The notes under the pieces are model-generated. The model searched no databases, had not been told where the DNA came from, and saw only the letters and a list, made by a program, of their open reading frames with translations. Positions 6,862 through 12,725 of a DNA stretch of 13,745 nt are shown piece after piece (position 1 is the stretch's first letter; the number at the start of each line of letters is the position of its first letter). The position numbers and the translations under genes are program-made. Source of the DNA: Candidatus Aminicenantota bacterium. GTDB taxonomy: Bacteria; Acidobacteriota; Aminicenantia; UBA2199. The DNA lies in NCBI GenBank assembly GCA_030620255.1, contig JAUXFB010000010.1, positions 1 through 13,745 on the forward strand. The letters run 5' to 3'.

Positions 6862-7828
6862 ACTTAAGAGATTTGAAGAAATTTGCTCTAAATTTAATAA
6901 AAAGAGAATATTGGTTTTTGGAGATATCATCCTTGATAGATATATTTTTGGTCAGGTAAGTAGAATATCTCCTGAAGCACCGGTTCCAGTGGTGAAAATC
7001 ACAAAGGAAGAATACAGACCAGGGGGTGCTGGAAATGTTGCTGCAAATATTGATAAGCTTGGTGCTCAAGGTGTACTTATGGGGGTTTGTGGGGATGATG
7101 GGTATTTTAGGGAACTTGTAAAATTAAAAGAGAGTAACAATTTTGTAATAAATTCAGGGATTAATAAAACATTATTAAAAACTAGAGTAATATCCCAGAG
7201 ACAGCAGATAGTAAGAATTGACAGAGAGGAGAGATTTAATATAGTACCAAAAATTGAAGAGGAATTTATTGATCAACTTAAAAAATTAGATATTGATGCT
7301 ATTATTGTATCAGATTATGCAAAGGGCACATTAACAAAAGTTTTAATGGAAGCATTGAAGAACAGAGCAAAGATAAGTAATATCCCAATAATTGTTGACC
7401 CAAAACCACCTAATTTTGATCTCTATTATAATGTAGATGGCATAACACCAAATTTGAAAGAAGCAGAAAAAATAACCAATAAGAAAATAGAAGATACTAA
7501 TGACTCTTTTAAAACAGCCAGGATCATTCAGAGAAAGTTTAAAACAAAATTTTCATTAATTACTCGTGGTGATATGGGAATAACTGCTGCAGAAAAGGGT
7601 AAGAAGGCATTTAATATCTCTGCTTTTAGCCAGGAGGTTTTTGATGTTACTGGAGCAGGGGATACAGTTGTTTCTGTTTTAACGCTTTCATTGGTTGCTG
7701 GCGCAAGTCTAAGAGAAGCTGTAAGCCTGGCAAATGCCGCAGCTTCTATTGTTATAGAGAAAATCGGGGCTTCACAAGTCACAATAGAAGAGATTCGAAA
7801 TAGAATTAAATTACATTTGAAAAGGTAA
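6854..7828 (+). CDS. rfaE1: D-glycero-beta-D-manno-heptose-7-phosphate kinase (RfaE domain I / HldA type)
   Basis: This 324-residue PfkB/ribokinase-family enzyme phosphorylates heptose 7-phosphate at C1 in ADP-heptose synthesis in the cytoplasm. The diagnostic N-terminal block VFGDIILDRYIFGQVSRISPEAPVPV (21-46) is followed by RPGGAGNVAANI (55-66). The C-terminal signature DVTGAGDT (264-271) holds the catalytic base Asp270. The protein ends at about the kinase-domain length, so the cytidylyltransferase-like domain II of bifunctional HldE is absent and must be encoded elsewhere. ADP- versus GDP-heptose pathway use is not proven, but the RISPEAPVPV block is typical of RfaE domain I. The ATG overlaps the previous stop region by 8 bp and is preceded by AAGG. 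It is the last gene of the LPS run; 110 bp with a new promoter follow. Confidence 0.93.
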   Translation: MIKLKRFEEICSKFNKKRILVFGDIILDRYIFGQVSRISPEAPVPVVKITKEEYRPGGAGNVAANIDKLGAQGVLMGVCGDDGYFRELVKLKESNNFVINSGINKTLLKTRVISQRQQIVRIDREERFNIVPKIEEEFIDQLKKLDIDAIIVSDYAKGTLTKVLMEALKNRAKISNIPIIVDPKPPNFDLYYNVDGITPNLKEAEKITNKKIEDTNDSFKTARIIQRKFKTKFSLITRGDMGITAAEKGKKAFNISAFSQEVFDVTGAGDTVVSVLTLSLVAGASLREAVSLANAAASIVIEKIGASQVTIEEIRNRIKLHLKR

Positions 7829-7875
7829 CACATTGATAAGTAAGAGTTAATGAGCTTTTTCATTATATAAATTTA

Positions 7876-7904
7876 TTGACAGTTAGGGAATGAAATGTTA
7901 AAAT
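7876..7904 (+). promoter_or_regulatory. Near-consensus sigma-70 promoter for the lptB-rpoN-PTS operon
   Basis: TTGACA (7876-7881), a 17-bp spacer and TAAAAT (7899-7904, one mismatch) form the best promoter in the window. The predicted transcript start near 7911 gives a leader of about 28 nt to the lptB ATG, with AGGGTGA as the ribosome site. It marks a transcription unit separate from the LPS genes, although read-through from upstream remains possible because no strong terminator is seen in 7829-7875. Confidence 0.7.
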
Positions 7905-7938
7905 TCAATCTCTTTTTATATTAGTTATAAAGGGTGAA

Positions 7939-8658
7939 ATGAGAACATTAGAAGGAATAAATATAAGTAAATCTTTTAAGAATAGAGTGGTTGTAGATTC
8001 AATATCTATAAAAGTAAATCAAGGAGAAATAATCGGGCTTTTAGGACCAAATGGTGCTGGAAAGACAACAACATTTTTAATGATATTAGGGATTCATAGT
8101 CCTGATAAAGGTGATATCTATCTTAATGGAAATAATATAACTAAATTACCTATTTATATAAGAGCAAGGCATGGAATAAGTTTTTTGCCTCAGGAACCAT
8201 CAATATTTAAAGGTTTATCAGTATCAGAAAATATATTAGCAGTAATGGATATGTATTCAGATATAAAATCAAATAATAATATAGATGCAATATTATCTGA
8301 AATGGGTTTATATGAACTTCGGAGTAGAAAAGCTTATCTATTATCAGGTGGAGAAAGGAGACGACTGGAGATAGCGAGGTCACTTATATTATCCCCGGAT
8401 TTTTTATTGCTTGATGAACCTTTTGCTGGAATTGATCCTATTCAAATAAAAGAGTTGCAGATGATTATAAAATCCTTTAAGGAAAAGGGACTGGGAATAA
8501 TAATAACTGATCATAATGTTAGAGAAATATTAAAAATAACTGATAGGTCCTATATTATTAATAAAGGTGAAATTATATTTCAGGGAGATTCACAAGAATT
8601 GATCTTAGATAGAAGAGTTAAGGAAGAATATCTTGGGAAAGAGTTCAGGTGGAATTAA
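7939..8658 (+). CDS. lptB: LPS export ABC transporter ATP-binding protein LptB
   Basis: This 239-residue cytoplasmic ATPase powers LptB2FG, which extracts LPS from the inner membrane into the Lpt bridge. ABC motifs occur in order: Walker A GPNGAGKTT (36-44), Q-loop Gln85 in FLPQEPSIF, signature LSGGERRRLEIARSL (135-149), Walker B LLLDEPFAGIDP (156-167) with catalytic Glu160, and switch His192 (ITDHNVRE). FLPQEPSIF, GGERRR and the FAGIDP D-loop are typical of LptB rather than of amino-acid transporters of the LivF/LivG type. Length is close to E. coli LptB (241). The usual upstream partners lptC and lptA are not here: the gene before it is the heptose kinase and a promoter intervenes. rpoN starts on the base after its stop. 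Confidence 0.95.
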   Translation: MRTLEGINISKSFKNRVVVDSISIKVNQGEIIGLLGPNGAGKTTTFLMILGIHSPDKGDIYLNGNNITKLPIYIRARHGISFLPQEPSIFKGLSVSENILAVMDMYSDIKSNNNIDAILSEMGLYELRSRKAYLLSGGERRRLEIARSLILSPDFLLLDEPFAGIDPIQIKELQMIIKSFKEKGLGIIITDHNVREILKITDRSYIINKGEIIFQGDSQELILDRRVKEEYLGKEFRWN

Positions 8659-10074
8659 ATGCCAATCAAACTAAACTTAAAGATATCTCATAATATTTCG
8701 CTAAGTGCTGTTATAAGATCTTTTATCAGTTTTTTACCTTTAAGTAGAGTTGAATTTATTGAAAAGATAGAAAATGAGGTTGAATCCAATCCAATGCTTG
8801 AAATCGAGATCCCGGATGCTACTGAAATTAATAAAGATGAGAGCAGTGCTAATGAAATTGAAAAGAAATTTGAAGGCCTTGACACATCCTATTCTAACAG
8901 TTTTGAAGAGAAAGTTTTTTTTAAAAGAGATGAAGATAAAATTGATAAGAATAGAGCAATTGAACTTTTTGCCTCTTCAAAAGTAACATTAGCAGATCAT
9001 TTGCTTGAGCAAGCTGCATCTGAATTTAATGGAAGCGAATTGGAACTGGCTAAGAACATAATATATAACCTTAACAAAGATGGATATATTGATGTTGAAA
9101 TCGGATCAATTGCTTCTTCATTAAATACTAGCCCTGAGGAGCTTGATAGAATTAGAAATAGAATAAGGAAATTTGACCCGCCCGGAGTTGCCTCGAAAAA
9201 CCTGAAAGAATGCCTGTTAGCACAGGTGAAAGATACATCTGAAAATGAAAAATTAAGAACCTTAATATCAGATTATCTTGATGAATTATCAAAATTAAAA
9301 TATTATGATATAATGAAAAAACTTATGATTGACAAGAAGGAACTCTCTGAATTGATATTTCAATTAAAGAGGTTGAATCCAAAACCTGGTTCTAATTTTG
9401 AAACTGAAGAGGTTGATTATGCTGAAGTTGATCTATTATTAATAAAAGAAGGAGATGAATATAAAGTAAAGTATATTGAAGAAGGCATGCCAAGATTGAT
9501 ATTATCCCAATATTATAGCGAGATGTTGGATAGAACAAATGATAAAAAAACAAAATCCTTTTTAAAAGAAAGGCATAGAGATTCTCAATTGTTTGTTAAG
9601 GGAATGGCATTGAGAAAGTCATTAATTGTTCAAATTGCAGAGTTTATTGTTAAATTTCAAAAGGATTTTCTAAATTTTGGAGCTAAATGGAAAAAACCAT
9701 TAACAATGAGAGATGTAGCAAAAGAATTAAACTATAGTGAATCCACAATTTCAAGGGCTGTAAATAATAAGTATATTGCATCTAAAAATGAGGTTATTAG
9801 TATTAAGAGTTTTTTTTCTTATGGAATAATAGGAGAATTTGGTTTTAAACATTCTGTAGATATAATTAAAGATAAGGTAAAGAGTATTATACAGCAAGAA
9901 CCTGAGAATAGATCTTTTTCAGATCAAGATATTGCAGAAAAATTATCTGAGCTCGGAATTAAAATATCCAGACGTACAATAAGAAATTATAGAGATGAGA
10001 TGAATATCCCAAGTTCATCTAAAAGGATGAAAGAATATAAGATAAAATATTTTAAACAAGGAGGAACATTATGA
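8659..10074 (+). CDS. rpoN: RNA polymerase sigma-54 factor RpoN (divergent)
   Basis: This 471-residue alternative sigma factor directs RNA polymerase to -24/-12 promoters that need AAA+ activators. Region I (about 1-50) ends in the family's ESNPMLE motif. An acidic linker (about 51-100) follows, then the core-binding domain (about 105-310) with NLNKDGYID, KFDPPGVASKNLKECLL (171-187) and LNPKPGSNF (239-247). The helix-turn-helix lies near 348-372 (LTMRDVAKELNYSESTISRAVNNKYI), then IKSFFS. The RpoN box is SRRTIRNYRD (437-446) against ARRTVAKYRE in E. coli. Region I has no glutamine, although it is Gln-rich in most homologues, and the usual HESTVSR is SESTISR. The reading frame is intact and all domains are present. 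An AGGTGGA ribosome site lies at the end of lptB; the stop overlaps the hpf start as ATGA. Confidence 0.93.
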   Translation: MPIKLNLKISHNISLSAVIRSFISFLPLSRVEFIEKIENEVESNPMLEIEIPDATEINKDESSANEIEKKFEGLDTSYSNSFEEKVFFKRDEDKIDKNRAIELFASSKVTLADHLLEQAASEFNGSELELAKNIIYNLNKDGYIDVEIGSIASSLNTSPEELDRIRNRIRKFDPPGVASKNLKECLLAQVKDTSENEKLRTLISDYLDELSKLKYYDIMKKLMIDKKELSELIFQLKRLNPKPGSNFETEEVDYAEVDLLLIKEGDEYKVKYIEEGMPRLILSQYYSEMLDRTNDKKTKSFLKERHRDSQLFVKGMALRKSLIVQIAEFIVKFQKDFLNFGAKWKKPLTMRDVAKELNYSESTISRAVNNKYIASKNEVISIKSFFSYGIIGEFGFKHSVDIIKDKVKSIIQQEPENRSFSDQDIAEKLSELGIKISRRTIRNYRDEMNIPSSSKRMKEYKIKYFKQGGTL

Positions 10075-10616
10075 ATATTACATTTACTTCAAAAAATACC
10101 AAATTAACAGGCGCTTTAAAAGGTTTTGTTGAGAAAAATTTAAAAAACATTGAGAGAATTACTGGTAATGTAATAAATTCAGAAGTAATTGTAACACAGG
10201 AAAAATTAGATTATAAAGTTGAGATTAATTTAAAAACACGCTTAAATTCATATTTTATTGAGGCTAGGGATCAGAAATTAAAACAAGCTTTTAGGACATC
10301 TTTAGATATTTTAAAGTCTCAGGCTAAGAAGAATAAAGAAAAGATGAAAAAAGATAAAAAGAGAATTAAAAGAAAGAATATTTTTAATAAATTTGTTCCT
10401 TATAAAAAATATGAAACTGAAAAAGATATAAAAAGTGAGAGAATCACTATTTCAAACAATTTCTCACGGAAACCTCTATCAGTTGAAGAAGCTGTATTTT
10501 TTTTGAAAGATAGCGGAGAAAATGCTTATATGTTTACTAATATGGAAACAGATAATATATCGGTTGTTTTCGTTAATAATAAAGGTGAAGTTTCAATAAT
10601 AGAAGCTAATTTATAA
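10071..10616 (+). CDS. hpf: Ribosome hibernation-promoting factor, long form (HPF/RaiA family)
   Basis: This 181-residue protein should bind the 30S decoding region and promote inactive 100S ribosome dimers during slow growth. Residues 1-95 form the HPF/YfiA beta-alpha fold, starting MNITFTSKNTKLTGALKGFV. A very Lys-rich linker spans about 88-115. Residues 123-181 are the C-terminal dimerisation domain of long HPF, with KPLSVEEAVFFL (134-145) followed by strands ending GEVSIIEANL. Length fits the long class, as opposed to short E. coli HPF (about 95). The ATG overlaps the rpoN stop (ATGA) and has the strongest ribosome site in the window, AAGGAGG at 10058-10064, 6 nt before the start, which suggests high translation relative to rpoN. 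rpoN-hpf-ptsN linkage is widespread in Gram-negative bacteria. Confidence 0.93.
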   Translation: MNITFTSKNTKLTGALKGFVEKNLKNIERITGNVINSEVIVTQEKLDYKVEINLKTRLNSYFIEARDQKLKQAFRTSLDILKSQAKKNKEKMKKDKKRIKRKNIFNKFVPYKKYETEKDIKSERITISNNFSRKPLSVEEAVFFLKDSGENAYMFTNMETDNISVVFVNNKGEVSIIEANL

Positions 10617-10619
10617 AAA

Positions 10620-11087
10620 GTGAAACTTTATACAATTTTAAAACCTGAACTCGTAAAAAGAGATTGCTTTTCTTCAAATAAGGAAGAATTATTAGAAGAA
10701 ATGGTTCATCACTTAAAATTGATAGATAGAATTTCAAATGATAAGCTGATCATTAAAAAACTTATAGAAAGGGAGGAATTAGGATCTACTTCTATTGGGA
10801 ACAGTTCTGCGGTACCTCATACGAAACTTAAAGAGTTAAGAGAGCCTGTAATATTTATAGCCATTTCAAAAAAGGGTGTTCCGTACAATGAAGGTGATAA
10901 AAAATCAGTCCATTTTATCATTCTGATCCTTTCTCCTGTTGGTTCACCTATTGCACATTTGCAGATTCTTGCAGCTGCAGCTTCTTTAATAAAAAAATCT
11001 AATAAATTGATTAAAGAACTGGTTGAATCGGAAACTGATGAAAAGGTGGTTGACATTATTAAAAAGTACGAGATGTTAGATGATTAG
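10620..11087 (+). CDS. ptsN: PTS fructose/nitrogen-type EIIA domain protein (PtsN-like)
   Basis: This stand-alone 155-residue EIIA protein of the fructose/nitrogen superfamily is phosphorylated by HPr. The active site is His67 in GSTSIGNSSAVPHTKL (55-70), matching the family pattern of G-[ST]-x-[IV]-G-x(3)-A-[IV]-P-H. The surrounding blocks (LLEEMVHHL, EPVIFIAISKKGVPY, ILSPVGSPIAHLQILAAAASLI) also fit PtsN. PtsN proteins usually regulate, for example K+ transport or stress responses, by protein contact. The start is GTG, 3 nt after the hpf stop, with no clear Shine-Dalgarno; translational coupling to hpf is likely. The next in-frame Met is at residue 28 and would remove conserved sequence. 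Its position right after rpoN-hpf supports a nitrogen-PTS role. The 3' end overlaps hprK by 8 bp. Confidence 0.92.
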   Translation: MKLYTILKPELVKRDCFSSNKEELLEEMVHHLKLIDRISNDKLIIKKLIEREELGSTSIGNSSAVPHTKLKELREPVIFIAISKKGVPYNEGDKKSVHFIILILSPVGSPIAHLQILAAAASLIKKSNKLIKELVESETDEKVVDIIKKYEMLDD

Positions 11088-12006
11088 AATAAATAAAGGT
11101 ATAGAGATTAACAAGATTGTAGATCAGAATGATCTAAAAATAGTAAAAATATACAACAAGAAATGGGTTACAAATAAGATCAAGCACCCAAGAGCTCAAA
11201 AACCTGGTTTAGCTATTGCAGGGTATCTTAAATATTTAAGCAGAGGTAGAATACAGATTTTTGGTAAAACTGAAATAGGATATTTAAATCAACTGGATCC
11301 TGAAAAGAAAGAGATGCAATTAAAGAAATTTTTTTCTATAAAGTTACCAGCAATAGTTATTTCTGAGAAACAACCAGTAGATGAGTTAATAATATCAATT
11401 GCAATGAAATACAAAACCCCTATTTTAATATCAAATTTAAATTCATCTCTTTTAACATCAAGGATTTCTTCTTTACTTTATAGACATTTTTCTAAAAAAA
11501 TAAAAATTAACGGTGTTTTAATGGATATATTAGGGCTGGGTATTTTAATTAAGGGAGATTCAGGGATTGGTAAAAGTGAAACAGCATTGGAGCTTGTAAA
11601 TAAGGGATACAACCTTGTTGCTGATGATTTGATAGAATTCTACCTTAATTCAAATGATGAGCCAGTTGGTATGTCGATTGAGAAAATAAAGGGATGGATA
11701 GAGGTAAGAGGACTGGGTATTATTAATGTTATTGATATTTTTGGAGCAGGTGCAGTTTTGGAGGAAAAAAGACTTGATATGGTTGTAAATCTTGAGAGAT
11801 GGAGTAATAAGAAGAAGTATGATAGGCTTGGAGAAGGGGACTTATATTTTCAAGTGTTTGGTAAAGATATCCCAATGTTTGATATTCCAGTTGCTCCTGG
11901 AAGAGATTTATCAACTTTAATTGAAGTAGCTGTAAAGTATTTTATTTCAAGAAAGAATGGAAATAAATCATTTATAGAACACATATATGGAAAGGAAGAA
12001 AAATGA
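11080..12006 (+). CDS. hprK: HPr(Ser) kinase/phosphorylase HprK
   Basis: This 308-residue bifunctional enzyme phosphorylates HPr on Ser46 with ATP or PPi and reverses the reaction. The N-terminal domain (about 1-130) is intact, unlike the truncated alphaproteobacterial forms. The catalytic domain has the Walker A GDSGIGKSETALELV (159-173), LVADDLIEF (179-187), the HprK signature EVRGLGIINV (208-217), FGAGAV, YDRLG and a C-terminal PVAPGRDL-IEVA block. Two changes stand out against the Bacillus subtilis pattern recalled from knowledge: Asn144 replaces the His just before GVLVD (His140 in the B. subtilis enzyme), and Ala272 replaces Arg in VRPGR. These may shift the kinase/phosphorylase balance. 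The ATG lies within the end of ptsN with only a weak ribosome site, so coupling is likely. It ends with an ATGA overlap into the EIIA-Man gene. A dedicated HPr with Ser46 lies two genes downstream. Confidence 0.95.
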   Translation: MIRINKGIEINKIVDQNDLKIVKIYNKKWVTNKIKHPRAQKPGLAIAGYLKYLSRGRIQIFGKTEIGYLNQLDPEKKEMQLKKFFSIKLPAIVISEKQPVDELIISIAMKYKTPILISNLNSSLLTSRISSLLYRHFSKKIKINGVLMDILGLGILIKGDSGIGKSETALELVNKGYNLVADDLIEFYLNSNDEPVGMSIEKIKGWIEVRGLGIINVIDIFGAGAVLEEKRLDMVVNLERWSNKKKYDRLGEGDLYFQVFGKDIPMFDIPVAPGRDLSTLIEVAVKYFISRKNGNKSFIEHIYGKEEK

Positions 12007-12404
12007 TAAAAAGTTTAATTATAACTCATGGGAGTTTAGGTAAAGAATTAGTTAAAGTTTGTGAAAAAATATTTGAAAAAAGCATAGATATAGAATGTAT
12101 ATGCTTTGATTGGAAAGAGGATGGTACAAGTGCTATTAATAAAGTTGAGAGCTTTATAGAAAAGAACAAAGAAAATAAGATTATGATATTTACAGATATG
12201 TTTGGAGGATCGCCATCAAATATCTGTTTTAAGTTTGTTAATAAAAATATTGAAATTATAACTGGGATCAATTTACCGGGTCTGTTGAAATTCATTACAT
12301 ATAGAGAAAAAAATATGAATTTTAAAGAATTAGCAAAAATTGTAAAAAAAGGTGCCATTGAGGGTATAAATATAATAGGTGAGTATCTAGGAGAAATCAA
12401 ATGA
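12003..12404 (+). CDS. PTS mannose-type EIIA domain protein (stand-alone, PTS-EIIA-Man family)
   Basis: This 133-residue single-domain EIIA of the mannose family takes phosphate from HPr on His9 (LIITHGSLG), equivalent to His10 of E. coli ManX. The family blocks IFTDMFGGSPSNICF (about 62-76) and ITGINLPGLLKFI (about 85-97) are present. Full ManX carries a fused EIIB domain; here it is absent and no EIIB, EIIC or EIID gene follows. A regulatory role is therefore likely, as with the EIIA-Man-like genes beside hprK and ptsH in deltaproteobacteria. The ribosome site GGAAG precedes the ATG, which overlaps the hprK stop as ATGA; its own stop overlaps the ptsH start the same way. The nearby rapZ often found in related clusters is missing. 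Confidence 0.92.
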   Translation: MIKSLIITHGSLGKELVKVCEKIFEKSIDIECICFDWKEDGTSAINKVESFIEKNKENKIMIFTDMFGGSPSNICFKFVNKNIEIITGINLPGLLKFITYREKNMNFKELAKIVKKGAIEGINIIGEYLGEIK

Positions 12405-12670
12405 CAGAAGAAAAAATCGAAATAATTAATAAATTAGGGCTTCATGCAAGAGCAGCTGCAAAACTATCTCATTTAGCAAACACCTTTGATTCAGATATTT
12501 TTATAGTTTATAATGAGGATAAAGTAAATGCAAAAAGCCTTTTAGGGATTTTAACCCTGGCTGCTTCTATTGGCAACTATATATCAATTATTGCTGATGG
12601 TAAGGATGAAATTAGAGCTATTAAAGAAATAAAGAACCTATTCAAGAAAAAATTCGATGAGGAGAGTTAG
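12401..12670 (+). CDS. ptsH: Phosphocarrier protein HPr
   Basis: This 89-residue PTS phosphocarrier accepts phosphate from EI on His15 (LGLHARAAAKL, 12-22) and passes it to EIIA proteins. Ser46 lies in VNAKSLLGILTLAA (42-55), the site used by HPr kinase, with the same numbering as B. subtilis HPr. Both regulatory phosphorylation sites are therefore present, consistent with hprK two genes upstream. Arg17, which supports His15 phosphorylation, is conserved. The usual pattern around Ser46 (K-S-[IL]-[ML]-G-[VI]-[ML]) is kept as KSLLGIL. GGAGA lies 6 nt before the ATG, which overlaps the stop of the EIIA gene. The end is slightly longer and more charged than the usual 85-88 residues. A 54-bp gap separates it from ptsI. 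Confidence 0.95.
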   Translation: MTEEKIEIINKLGLHARAAAKLSHLANTFDSDIFIVYNEDKVNAKSLLGILTLAASIGNYISIIADGKDEIRAIKEIKNLFKKKFDEES

Positions 12671-12706
12671 GAGTTATTTCTTGTTAATATGCAGTGTTAA
12701 AGAAAT

Positions 12707-12725
12707 TTAAAATTATTAATTTTAA
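12707..12725. repeat. Perfect 8-bp-arm inverted repeat abutting the ptsI start codon
   Basis: TTAAAATT (12707-12714), ATT, AATTTTAA (12718-12725) is a perfect palindrome with a 3-nt centre. Its last base is the A of the ptsI ATG. It occupies the place of a Shine-Dalgarno, which is absent. The sequence is purely A/T, so chance in this A+T-rich genome is possible. A role as operator or weak start-site hairpin is inference. Confidence 0.5.

Noticed and set aside
7528..7863. Antisense open frame of 111 codons opposite the heptose kinase gene
   Set aside because: The plus-strand kinase signature DVTGAGDT is encoded in this stretch, so the minus-strand frame is a shadow.
7848..7865. Hairpin TAATGA-gctttt-TCATTA after the heptose kinase gene as a terminator
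   Set aside because: The stem is six mostly A-T pairs with only one G-C pair and no T-tract follows, so it is too weak to call in this A+T-rich context.
8774..8986. Second plus-strand frame of 70 codons inside rpoN
   Set aside because: It is an alternative frame within the region I and linker segment of sigma-54, Lys-rich and without motif or ribosome site.
12026..12400. Antisense open frame of 124 codons on the minus strand
   Set aside because: It lies fully opposite the well-supported mannose-type EIIA gene and has no ribosome site or recognisable motif. Low stop density comes from the coding strand's composition.
12671..12706. Promoter for ptsI based on TTGTTA at 12681
   Set aside because: No acceptable -10 lies 16-18 bp downstream; only generic A/T sequence is present.
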